The translations under genes and the position numbers were made by a program. From Desulfobacterales bacterium (GTDB taxonomy: Bacteria > Desulfobacterota > Desulfobacteria > Desulfobacterales > JAAELO01), in the NCBI GenBank assembly GCA_024226555.1, contig JAAELO010000244.1, forward strand, positions 1 to 36,244: a stretch of DNA of 36,244 nt, written 5' to 3'. The notes beneath the pieces were generated by a model that was given only the letters and a program-made list of their open reading frames with translations, was not told the DNA's origin and made no database searches. Below, in pieces: positions 6,629 through 13,927 of the stretch. Within the stretch, counting starts at the first letter, position 1, and every line of letters starts with the position of its first letter.

Positions 6629-9424
6629 ATGAACAATATTGAACAGCAATTTATAGATGAATTATTGTTTTGTATTAAAGAGAATGATCTTCAAAAAAGT
6701 TATGCTCTTCTGCAGTTTATTCCAACAATTAGTCCTGAAATTCAAAACAGGGCTCTTTTTGAGATTAGTAATGCAAATGATGGTCTTTCATATTCCATGT
6801 TTGAGTATCTTGTACGTGTTGAAATCGCTGACGATGCTGTAAGAAACAAACTCTACGAGATTATTCTTGATAAAGGCAGAGTAAATAACGAATTCTATTT
6901 TATTTATATACGCATGGCTGATGAAAACAAGATGCCGGAAACAGTACCTGTTCTCCTTGATATCATAACCACAGAAACCAATATCGGGATATTAATGGAG
7001 ACCATAAGAGCTCTCTCCAATATTGGCCATGGATCATCTGTTATGGCACTATCTGAATTCATTTATTATAATGATGAGATGCTGAAACGGGAAGCAATAC
7101 TTGCCCTTGAAAGAATAGGTGGAACTACAGCGAGACAGGCCCTTGAATTTGCAGCAAAAACAAGCAAAGCCAGTCCTATTATATTGTCAACATTAGATAA
7201 ATTAAGAAAAGCTGAGAATCTTCCTCCATTTACTTTTGAAAAGCCAGCCCTGGTTGAAGAGCCTGAACCCAAACCTGATCCTGTTGAAACAAAGCCTGTT
7301 AAAGATACAAAAAGAACCGAACCTGAAAAAACTAAAGAGATTGAGATCGAGATCCCTGAAGAAACTCAAAAACTTCTGGATATGTTTAATTCAGGAAATG
7401 TGGAATTGAGGCATCAGGCGATTGATTCTCTTATAGAACAAGGTGAAGAATGTATTTCAGCCATTGTTCACAACATGGATCTGGAAGATGCTGATAATTT
7501 AATTAATTCACTTGATATTCTTGGTAATATTAGTTCAAAAGCAGCGGCTTCACCGATTTTAAAAGTTATTGACAACAAACACAAAGATTCTAATGTCAGG
7601 TTTGCTGCATTTGAAGCTTTAGAGCGTCTACCAAAATTAAAATCTGCTCTTGTATTGATAGAAGGTGTCACTGATCCATCTGAACAGGTTAGAATTGCTG
7701 CTGCTGCTGCGATAGATAAAAATCTTTCCGATGTTCTTCTTGCTGGTTTAAGGAGCAAAATCGACTCCGGAGGCAGGGCAGCAAAGCTTGTTATTGAAGG
7801 TATAATGGACTCAAGATCAGAAAATACTTTTGAAGCACTATTAGAATCAGACGCCTTTACGTTTGGATCTTCCAACTATCTTACACACGATGCTGAACCT
7901 GAAGTACGGGAATATTTTATAAAACTATTAAAAAACAGGGGAAACAAAGCTCTTGCTGGAAGAATAGCTTTTGATACTCAAAAGGATAAAATTAAAAACA
8001 GACTGACAATCTATGCTGTGGATGATTCACGAATAATGTTAAATTTCTATGTTAAAAAGATCTATAAAATGGGACATTCTCCTATTGTTTTTACCAATCC
8101 AAACAAGGCTCTAAAAATGATAAAAAAATCAAAACCAAGCCTTGTTATTACAGATCTAAATATGCTTGAAACATCGGGACTTCAGCTTGCGTCCAAAATA
8201 AGGAATATCTATCCTGATAATCTTCTTCCTATAGTTATAATAACAACCCAGGGAGATTTTATTTTTGATGTAAATCAAACAAATGATTCAGATAATAAAA
8301 AGCAAGTTACTAAATGTGGTGTGACTAAAGTTCTAAAAAAACCACTTAATCCTGATGAACTTTTACCTTTCCTTGATGCTGAAAAAGCAGAGAGTGGACT
8401 AAGTGATATTTTATATACACTTTCTTCGGAGAATCCGGATATTCGGTACAAAAATTACCAAAATGTACTTAAAGAAAATGATCTAAATATGAAAGAGCTA
8501 TCAGAGAACATTATTGTTGATGATATAGATCTTTCCATTAATAAATTGAACATACTCTCTGAAAAAGGGGATGAAAGTTCAATAGATGCAATAATGAAAG
8601 TTATTGAATCAAAACCAAAGGATCCCAATCTAAGATTTGCCGCATATAAAGCTTTTTATTCCCTTGTTCCAAATTCCTACGATATTCCAGAGAATTTTTT
8701 AAAGTATCTTGAAGATTCAGCTGATCATGTTCGTATTGCCGTTTCCAAGATTATTAATAAAGTATACTCGGATGAAATAAATAATAAGATGAAGGAGATG
8801 ATTGAAACTGGTAGCAGAATTGCTAAAGTTATAGTTTCAGCAATTATCGACTCAAGGTCCGACAATCTTTTTAAATTTTTGTTGGGCTCAGATGCTTTTA
8901 CATTTGTAGCCTCCGATTATCTTTCAAGAACGACCCATCCTTCTAACAGGGAGTTTTTTCTGAATATTTTAAAATCAAGGGGAAATAACTCCATGGCAAG
9001 ATCTATCGAAAGAGATGCTGAGGATAGCAGTCGTAGTCGAAAGAGCGTTGTCGTTGTTGATGATTCAGATATTATGCATGATTATTACATTAGCAAATTG
9101 CATGCATCAGGCTTTAAGCCAACAGTTTTCAAAAACCCGGAAGATGCTTTTGGTTTCATTTTTAAAGATAAACCGGATCTTATAATTACGTCTTTTATGC
9201 TGCCGGTTTTTTCAGGTATAAAACTTGCTGAAGAGATAAGAAAAGATCTTCCGTCTGAAGATTTGCCAATCGTTATGGTCACAGGCCAAAACAGTTTTGT
9301 AAAAGATTCAGGGGATAGTGATTCTGTTTTCAAACGTGAGATTGCAACAAAGGGTGTTGACAGGATTTTTGCAAAACCCTTAAAAATGAAGGAATTGGAA
9401 GTAATCCGTTCCCTAATTAGTTAG
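6629..9424 (+). CDS. HEAT-repeat protein with two receiver domains, internally duplicated
   Basis: 931 aa, cytoplasmic. HEAT-like helical repeats cover residues 1-195, then a Pro/Lys/Glu-rich linker at 204-245. Two tandem modules follow, each HEAT repeats plus a receiver domain: 245-590 and 600-931. Shared landmarks are VRIA, IIDSRS/IMDSRS, SDAFTF and RGN(K/N). Receiver 1 is complete: D465-D466, phosphoacceptor D509 (VITDLNM), T539-T540 and K571. Receiver 2 keeps D811-D812, T885 and K916-P917, but the phosphoacceptor is S855 (IITSFML), so it should not be phosphorylated in the usual way. No output domain is visible, so it is probably a scaffold or single-site switch. The start follows AGGGA by six bases. 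A strong promoter lies at 6531. No kinase gene is adjacent. Confidence 0.88.
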   Translation: MNNIEQQFIDELLFCIKENDLQKSYALLQFIPTISPEIQNRALFEISNANDGLSYSMFEYLVRVEIADDAVRNKLYEIILDKGRVNNEFYFIYIRMADENKMPETVPVLLDIITTETNIGILMETIRALSNIGHGSSVMALSEFIYYNDEMLKREAILALERIGGTTARQALEFAAKTSKASPIILSTLDKLRKAENLPPFTFEKPALVEEPEPKPDPVETKPVKDTKRTEPEKTKEIEIEIPEETQKLLDMFNSGNVELRHQAIDSLIEQGEECISAIVHNMDLEDADNLINSLDILGNISSKAAASPILKVIDNKHKDSNVRFAAFEALERLPKLKSALVLIEGVTDPSEQVRIAAAAAIDKNLSDVLLAGLRSKIDSGGRAAKLVIEGIMDSRSENTFEALLESDAFTFGSSNYLTHDAEPEVREYFIKLLKNRGNKALAGRIAFDTQKDKIKNRLTIYAVDDSRIMLNFYVKKIYKMGHSPIVFTNPNKALKMIKKSKPSLVITDLNMLETSGLQLASKIRNIYPDNLLPIVIITTQGDFIFDVNQTNDSDNKKQVTKCGVTKVLKKPLNPDELLPFLDAEKAESGLSDILYTLSSENPDIRYKNYQNVLKENDLNMKELSENIIVDDIDLSINKLNILSEKGDESSIDAIMKVIESKPKDPNLRFAAYKAFYSLVPNSYDIPENFLKYLEDSADHVRIAVSKIINKVYSDEINNKMKEMIETGSRIAKVIVSAIIDSRSDNLFKFLLGSDAFTFVASDYLSRTTHPSNREFFLNILKSRGNNSMARSIERDAEDSSRSRKSVVVVDDSDIMHDYYISKLHASGFKPTVFKNPEDAFGFIFKDKPDLIITSFMLPVFSGIKLAEEIRKDLPSEDLPIVMVTGQNSFVKDSGDSDSVFKREIATKGVDRIFAKPLKMKELEVIRSLIS

Positions 9425-9463
9425 AGAACATTTAGTCGGTGGGCATTGATTTTAGCACATCTG

Positions 9464-9523
9464 CTGCGTTACAAGCCACTCGCGGTATCAAATACATACA
9501 GCTTCGTGGCTTGATGCCTTGCA
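9464..9523 (+). repeat. CTGCGTTA/GCCTTGTA structured repeat, copy 3 (60-nt class)
   Basis: Begins CTGCGTTACAAGCC and ends GATGCCTTGCA. CAAGCCAC pairs with GTGGCTTG, and an inner GTAT pairs with ATAC. It matches the reverse complement of 26457-26516 at about 47 of 60 positions. It starts 39 bp after the HEAT-receiver gene, in the same sense. The rest of the gap up to 9762 is AT-rich without a clear feature. Confidence 0.8.
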
Positions 9524-9761
9524 TACGCCCTAAACTTAATGCCCTGCATTATTAATAAACGAAAGAAAAACCAATTGTTATTCTAATATTTTTTATTCAT
9601 AGGATGGATTAACGCCTTTTCAACGTATCTTTACACTATTTTGCAACATAAGAAACCGACTATAAAATTTCTACTTCTCGCATTTAAACTCTAAAATGTT
9701 TTTCTTTCTCAGGATAACTTTTATTACATTTTTTTCATAAGGGAATTGAGTTTGCTGAATA

Positions 9762-9821
9762 TTCAAGGCACCGAGCGGTAAAGTCGTAGTTGTTTCCTAC
9801 TACAAACCGCTCATAATGAAG
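9762..9821 (-). repeat. CTGCGTTA/GCCTTGTA structured repeat, copy 4 (60-nt class)
   Basis: On the minus strand it runs from CTTCATTATGAGCGG to CGGTGCCTTGAA. Stems are GAGCGGT/ACCGCTC and an inner GTAG/CTAC. It is exactly 60 nt, like copies 3 and 6. It lies about 33 bp upstream of the sigma-54 promoter and does not follow a minus-strand gene, so it may be a DNA-level site here. Confidence 0.65.
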
Positions 9822-9854
9822 AATATGTGGTGAAATCGATACCCTCAACGACAT

Positions 9855-9871
9855 TTGGCATGCTGCTTGCA
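9855..9871 (+). promoter_or_regulatory. Sigma-54 (RpoN) -24/-12 promoter
   Basis: TTTGGCATGCTGCTTGC has TGGCA and TTGC with GG and GC separated by exactly 10 bases, which fits the RpoN consensus. Transcription would start near 9882, and the ATG at 9916 has a good AGGAG. This is the only such site I found in the window. An enhancer-binding activator would be required (family knowledge). Confidence 0.75.
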
Positions 9872-9915
9872 AATTTCTAATTCCTAACAGTAAAAACTAC
9901 TTTTAGGAGAAAAAA

Positions 9916-10398
9916 ATGCAGGTTCAAAATCTATCAAATTCAATCGCTCAAAAGTACAGCAATACAGCTACAGCAATTGATGAAGTAAGTAATGAATCTT
10001 CTGAAAAGAGGGAGGAAAATCTTTCCCTAAGAAGTACTCTTCATTTGGAAAGAGCAAGAGTTGCTTCAAAAATTGCTAACAAGTATGGATCTTTCAGAAA
10101 TATCTCCCCAAGAGAGATGGTTAGTTTGAGCAGGGAGCTATACGACAAGGGAATTATATCTCTACAGGACTATAACATTCTTTCCCATCAGCCTGAGTTA
10201 CACAAAAACTACAATGATCACAATGAGGTTGAAGCAAAGCCAGATACAAAGAGGGATTTTATAGACATCTGGAAAAAACAGTATATGTCAGACAGAAATA
10301 AAGGTAATTTTAAAGGGATGGAAGTTTCAAGTGGAATTTTTAATATCCTTGAAAACTTACAGGCTCTTGTTTCAACGGGTAAAGCAGCGGCTGCTTAG
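9916..10398 (+). CDS. Unknown 160-aa protein under a sigma-54 promoter
   Basis: Probably soluble, with no signal peptide. The N-terminal half is Ser/Glu-rich. A central block of about residues 45-100 (ERARVASKIANKYG, ISPREMVSLSRELYDKGIIS, LQDYNILSHQPELH) looks like a conserved helical domain. The C-terminal helix ends LVSTGKAAAA. I do not recognise a characterised family. The RpoN-type promoter makes a flagellar, surface or nutrient-response role possible, but no flagellar gene is in the window, so this stays open. The stop is only two bases from the stop of convergent mltA, so the transcripts should overlap. Confidence 0.72.
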   Translation: MQVQNLSNSIAQKYSNTATAIDEVSNESSEKREENLSLRSTLHLERARVASKIANKYGSFRNISPREMVSLSRELYDKGIISLQDYNILSHQPELHKNYNDHNEVEAKPDTKRDFIDIWKKQYMSDRNKGNFKGMEVSSGIFNILENLQALVSTGKAAAA

Positions 10399-10400
10399 AA

Positions 10401-11600
10401 CTAATCCGGCTTTAAAACCAGAAAATAGAGGTCACCTCTATGCTGGAGATGTCCGGCGGTTACTTCAGCCTCAACTCCGTTTCCCATAAAGATATCAACT
10501 CTGCCAGGTCCTTTTATAGCCCCTCCGGTATCCTGATTCAGAACAAATCTGCTGAAATCAACCCAGTCAATTATCTCTTCATTCTCATTTATTATTGGTT
10601 CCTGGGTTTCTATAAAACAGAGTGCTCCTTTGGGAAAAACCCTTGAGTCTGTTGCGATAGATCTTTTAGCTGTTAGTTCAACACTAATTGATCCATATGG
10701 ACCTCCTTTCTCTGTTTTAAAAAAAACAAAACTCGGATTGTAATTAAATATTTTATCCATCTCTTTAGGGTTCTTCTCAAGGTAGGCTCTTATACTTTGC
10801 ATGGAGATCTCTTCAAGCGGAATTTTACCAAGATCAACCAGATATTTTCCTATACTCCTGTACTCATGTCCGTTTGATGAATGATAATGAATATTTAAAT
10901 TACTCCCATCCCGTAATTTAATTATACCAGAACCCTGTATTTCTAAAAAAAAGAGATCAACTTTATTATCCACCCACACAATAGGTTTAGCGTGTTTAGA
11001 TAATATATTTTTTTTATTGAGCTCTTCTCTTGTGAAGTAAGGAACAAATTTATTCTTATCAACCCTTCCTGTAATTCTTTTTTTAGGAAGTTCCGGATAG
11101 AACTTTGAGATATCAAGGTACACTATATTTTCAGGAATTGGGTAAACAGGATATTTAAACCTTTTTGTCTTCTCTATGCTGCCTTCAAGAAACGGTTCAT
11201 AGTAGCCAGTGAATAGAACATTCTCAAAAGGCTTCTTTCCGCAGGATTTGAATACAAGGTAGTTCTCTTTAATGTGTTTACTAAACTCTTCTTTGGTTGG
11301 TTTTTGCTGAATAAAAAAAAGGAAATCTACCAGAGTTTTTTTAAGGTGCTCAGCTGTAAAACCGATCTCACCAAACCATAAGTTTCTGTTTTTTGACCCT
11401 CTTTTATAATACTCAATGCTTTTTATCAGGCTTTTATCAAGGTGTTCAAATGAAAGGTCATCATAAAAATCAGGATACTGGTCCTGATCCAGCTGAATTA
11501 AAGAGCAGGTTTCTCCATCAGGTTTTCTTTTAATTTCGTCTTTTGAGGAACAGCTAAAAAGCACCAAAAACAGTAGAACTATCAATACAAGTCTACGCAT
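10401..11600 (-). CDS. mltA: Membrane-bound lytic murein transglycosylase A (lipoprotein)
   Basis: 399 aa. An N-terminal lipoprotein signal ends in LFSC (Cys17), giving an envelope lipoprotein. The MltA barrel region includes FTGYYEPFLEGS and IQGSGIIKLRDGSNL. The C-terminal 3D domain has NQDTGGAIKGPGRVDIFMG, whose aspartates form the catalytic site that cleaves peptidoglycan to 1,6-anhydro products (family knowledge). The Shine-Dalgarno is weak and distant. It is last in a minus-strand run mobA, moaE-like, moaC, mltA, 30 bp after moaC, so it is probably co-transcribed with cofactor genes despite an unrelated function. It is convergent with the 160-aa gene at a two-base gap. Confidence 0.93.
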   Translation of the reverse strand: MRRLVLIVLLFLVLFSCSSKDEIKRKPDGETCSLIQLDQDQYPDFYDDLSFEHLDKSLIKSIEYYKRGSKNRNLWFGEIGFTAEHLKKTLVDFLFFIQQKPTKEEFSKHIKENYLVFKSCGKKPFENVLFTGYYEPFLEGSIEKTKRFKYPVYPIPENIVYLDISKFYPELPKKRITGRVDKNKFVPYFTREELNKKNILSKHAKPIVWVDNKVDLFFLEIQGSGIIKLRDGSNLNIHYHSSNGHEYRSIGKYLVDLGKIPLEEISMQSIRAYLEKNPKEMDKIFNYNPSFVFFKTEKGGPYGSISVELTAKRSIATDSRVFPKGALCFIETQEPIINENEEIIDWVDFSRFVLNQDTGGAIKGPGRVDIFMGNGVEAEVTAGHLQHRGDLYFLVLKPD

Positions 11601-11630
11601 ATATTATTATAAATTCTCCAGGAATTAATA

Positions 11631-12107
11631 TTAACTTCTTATAAAATGACCGCTTTTTCCTCCCTTTTTTTCAGAAAGAAGAATTTCAGAGATAACCATC
11701 TCTTTGTCATAGGATTTGCACATGTCATATATAGTCAGAGCAGATATTGAAACAGCAGTCAAAGCTTCCATCTCCACTCCTGTTTGTCCGGTAACCCTCA
11801 CTTCAGACCGTATATTTATTCTGCTTTCTGAATCAACAGGGCTAAAATCCACCCCGGCATATGTTATGTTCAAGGGATGGCACATGGGAATCAGCTCGTG
11901 GGTCTTTTTAGCAGCCATTATACCAGCGATTCGAGCCGTCTCAAGAACATTGCCCTTTTTTACCTGATTATTATATATCTTATCAAAAGTATCTCTGTTC
12001 ATTGAGATATAACCTTTTGCCACAGCAACTCTTTCAGTTATACCCTTTTCTGTCACATCAACCATTCTGACAGAACCATTTTCATCTATATGTGTAAACT
12101 CGCCCAT
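11631..12107 (-). CDS. moaC: Cyclic pyranopterin monophosphate synthase MoaC
   Basis: 158 aa, full length for the family. It catalyses the second half of the first molybdenum cofactor step, making cyclic pyranopterin monophosphate after MoaA. Conserved segments are FTHIDENGSVRMVDV, KKTHELIPMCHPL, TGVEMEALTAVS, the TIYDMCKS stretch and terminal KKGGKSG. It starts after AAGG at good spacing. It sits 27 bp after the moaE-like gene and 30 bp before mltA. moaA and moaD are not in the window. Confidence 0.96.
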   Translation of the reverse strand: MGEFTHIDENGSVRMVDVTEKGITERVAVAKGYISMNRDTFDKIYNNQVKKGNVLETARIAGIMAAKKTHELIPMCHPLNITYAGVDFSPVDSESRINIRSEVRVTGQTGVEMEALTAVSISALTIYDMCKSYDKEMVISEILLSEKKGGKSGHFIRS

Positions 12108-12134
12108 AAAAATACCTTAAAAAACTTTAATGAT

Positions 12135-12503
12135 TTACTCAACACTAAAAAACTCGGTTTTTGAAGTAACCTCTTTTTTTATCTCATTTAAAACATCAGT
12201 AAGTGTTGCAATAACTGTTTCCCGAATATCCCCGGCAACAACTATAAACATTACATCATCACCAACAACAAGCATTGTATCATCCTCTGCAATGTGGACA
12301 AGAATCTCTACAATACCTTTATTCTGTTTATATTTTGCTATGATTTCATCAAGTTTTGCTCTGTCAGATTTAATTTTTAAACCCTTAACTCTCTTTCCAT
12401 CCCTTGAGGTAGACCGAACAACACCATTGTGGCATAAAATCATACCAGCTTCTTCATATCTTTCATTTTTTTTGACCTGATCTATAAGAGTCTGTAGTTC
12501 CAT
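12135..12503 (-). CDS. Short MoaE-like protein (molybdopterin synthase large subunit family)
   Basis: 122 aa, shorter than classical MoaE (about 150). The class is supported by GMILCHNGVVRSTSRDGK near residues 20-38, VGDDVMFIVVAGDIRETV and the C-terminal KKEVTSKTEFF. The classical motifs ALxxEHY and WKKE are absent or altered. KKEVTSK may supply the active-site lysines, but I cannot verify the alignment. It is expected to transfer sulfur to the pterin precursor with MoaD if functional. It lies between mobA (11 bp) and moaC (27 bp), which supports a cofactor role. The Shine-Dalgarno AGAGG is good. Confidence 0.75.
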   Translation of the reverse strand: MELQTLIDQVKKNERYEEAGMILCHNGVVRSTSRDGKRVKGLKIKSDRAKLDEIIAKYKQNKGIVEILVHIAEDDTMLVVGDDVMFIVVAGDIRETVIATLTDVLNEIKKEVTSKTEFFSVE

Positions 12504-12514
12504 ATATAACCTCT

Positions 12515-13120
12515 TTATACTTTAATACCTTCAGCAATCTCTCTGGCTGTTTTTAAATCTTCCTCTGTATTTATATTAAAAAAAGATCTTAAATCTTTAT
12601 CCTCTTTTCTTAATACAGATTCAGGTATTTTTTTAGTTCTGTTTTTAGTAAAAAAACTTCTGATTGATAAACGCCCCTCTTTTATATTTCTTTCGATATG
12701 GGAGATGCACTTTTTCGAGTATACAGCACAAAGTGGCTCAAGTCCAAGTTTTACCTCAGGAACAATGACTGTTTTAGACGGGTCCATGCTTTTCAGTACC
12801 TTAACAACAAGATCTTCAGAAAGAAATGGAGTATCACATGCTGAAACAAAAATATTTGGATTTGAAGAATAGAAAAGTCCCGCATGTATTCCGGCAAGGG
12901 ATGATCTGACTTTAATTATATCTGATACAACTATTGCATCCACATCTGTATAGAGATGTGGCGTGTTAGTAACAATAATTATTTCATCAAATAGTTTATT
13001 AAACAGAGTAAGTATATGGTCTATAATTCTTACACCTGAAACTTCAATAAAACCTTTATGAATCCCGGGAAGCCTTTTATTCTCACCACCTGCTAAAATT
13101 ACACCTGTACATTGATACAT
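12515..13120 (-). CDS. mobA: Molybdenum cofactor guanylyltransferase MobA-like
   Basis: 201 aa from the start chosen here. It attaches GMP to the molybdenum cofactor to give the bis-MGD form used by enzymes such as formate dehydrogenase. The nucleotide-binding start TGVILAGGENKRLPG follows the initiator. Other landmarks are HKGFIEVSG, FVSACDTPFLS and EPLCAVYS. A longer frame begins at 13189 but would lie inside the promoter region. ATG 13120 has AAAGG about eight bases upstream. It is first gene of the run to moaC and mltA. Confidence 0.9.
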   Translation of the reverse strand: MYQCTGVILAGGENKRLPGIHKGFIEVSGVRIIDHILTLFNKLFDEIIIVTNTPHLYTDVDAIVVSDIIKVRSSLAGIHAGLFYSSNPNIFVSACDTPFLSEDLVVKVLKSMDPSKTVIVPEVKLGLEPLCAVYSKKCISHIERNIKEGRLSIRSFFTKNRTKKIPESVLRKEDKDLRSFFNINTEEDLKTAREIAEGIKV

Positions 13121-13168
13121 TTTACAACCTTTAATATAACTTATTTTTGGTGAATTTTTTCCTCTTTT

Positions 13169-13197
13169 GCGATACAGATAACTGTACATATTGTCAA
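13169..13197 (-). promoter_or_regulatory. Candidate sigma-70 promoter of the mobA operon
   Basis: TTGACA (13197-13192) with TATCGC (13174-13169) and 17-bp spacing on the minus strand. It would start transcription near 13162 and leave about 40 nt of leader before ATG 13120. The -35 box directly abuts the left end of the palindromic repeat at 13198, so the repeat insertion may have set the promoter's upstream context. Confidence 0.5.
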
Positions 13198-13360
13198 GGG
13201 AATCTCTAATAATTGGAATTTTTGATGAAATACAAAGTTTTTGTCAAAAAATAACGGGTTGATTCGTTTATAAAATGCTTTTACTTTATAAACATTACGA
13301 CAGTTATTTTTTTTGATAAAACAAAGTATTTCGCAAAAAGAGCATTTATTAGAGGTTCGC
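13198..13360. repeat. 163-bp near-complete palindrome, MITE-like
   Basis: The two arms of about 76 nt align with each other over their whole length. Ends are GGGAATCTCTAATAATTG and TTTATTAGAGGTTCGC. Inward pairs are TGAAATAC/GTATTTC, TTTTTGTCAAAAAATAAC/GTTATTTTTTTTGAT and a centre of TTTATAAA on both sides. There is no ORF inside. It fills the divergent promoter region between mobA and pyrR, abutting the mobA -35 box and ending 28 bp before the pyrR start. Relatives are at 5089-5357, 6368-6427 and 4164-4201. Confidence 0.8.
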
Positions 13361-13388
13361 TCAATAGAATTAAAACAGGGAATAAAGA

Positions 13389-13925
13389 ATGAAAAAACAA
13401 AATGTTGTTCTCACAAGCTCCGATATCAACAGAATTATTACACGAATCGCATTTGAAATTATTGAAAAACATCAGGGAGTTGATAAACTCGCTCTGATCG
13501 GAATCCAGAGAAGAGGTGTATTTCTTGCTGAGAGAATTCAAAAAAAAATTGAAGAGATAGAAAATATAAAGATACCAACAGGAAATCTTGATATCAACCT
13601 GTACCGGGACGACTGGACAAGTATTGGAAATCAACCTGTTGTGAGGCCTACCGAGATTGTCTTCAGTGTTGATGAGCACCATATTATTCTGATCGATGAT
13701 GTTCTCTTTACTGGAAGAACAATCAGAGCTGCCATGGATGCAATTTTAGATTATGGAAGGCCGGAAAAAATTGAACTTGCGGTCCTGGTAGACAGAGGCC
13801 ACAGGGAACTGCCAATTGAAGCAAACTATATTGGAAGATTCATAGAAACCAGACATTCCGAAACTATAAATGTTCTTCTTACTGAGCAGGATGGTTCAGA
13901 TAGTGTTATTCTTGAGGGGAAATAA
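13389..13925 (+). CDS. pyrR: Bifunctional pyrimidine operon regulator / uracil phosphoribosyltransferase
   Basis: 178 aa, full length. PyrR binds pyr mRNA in response to UMP and can also make UMP from uracil and PRPP (family knowledge). Visible features are the early helix ITRIAFEIIEKHQG, IGIQRRGVFLAERI, the DINLYRDD segment and the PRPP loop IILIDDVLFTGRTIRAA, with LVDRGHRELPI near the end. It starts after AGGG at good spacing. No other pyrimidine gene is nearby. moaB follows two bases after its stop, so the two are translationally linked. The CTCTAATAA palindrome lies just upstream. Confidence 0.96.
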   Translation: MKKQNVVLTSSDINRIITRIAFEIIEKHQGVDKLALIGIQRRGVFLAERIQKKIEEIENIKIPTGNLDINLYRDDWTSIGNQPVVRPTEIVFSVDEHHIILIDDVLFTGRTIRAAMDAILDYGRPEKIELAVLVDRGHRELPIEANYIGRFIETRHSETINVLLTEQDGSDSVILEGK

Positions 13926-13927
13926 AA

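Noticed and set aside
7468-7875. 135-codon minus-strand frame inside the HEAT-receiver gene
   Set aside because: It mirrors the duplicated HEAT coding sequence, has no start signal and no recognisable fold.
12130-12480. 116-codon plus-strand frame over the moaE-like gene
   Set aside because: Antisense of a well-supported gene in an operon; Ser/Thr-rich shadow composition.
13121-13189. 23-codon N-terminal extension of MobA
   Set aside because: It would start inside the candidate promoter with no ribosome-binding site. ATG 13120 gives the normal family N-terminus just before LAGG.
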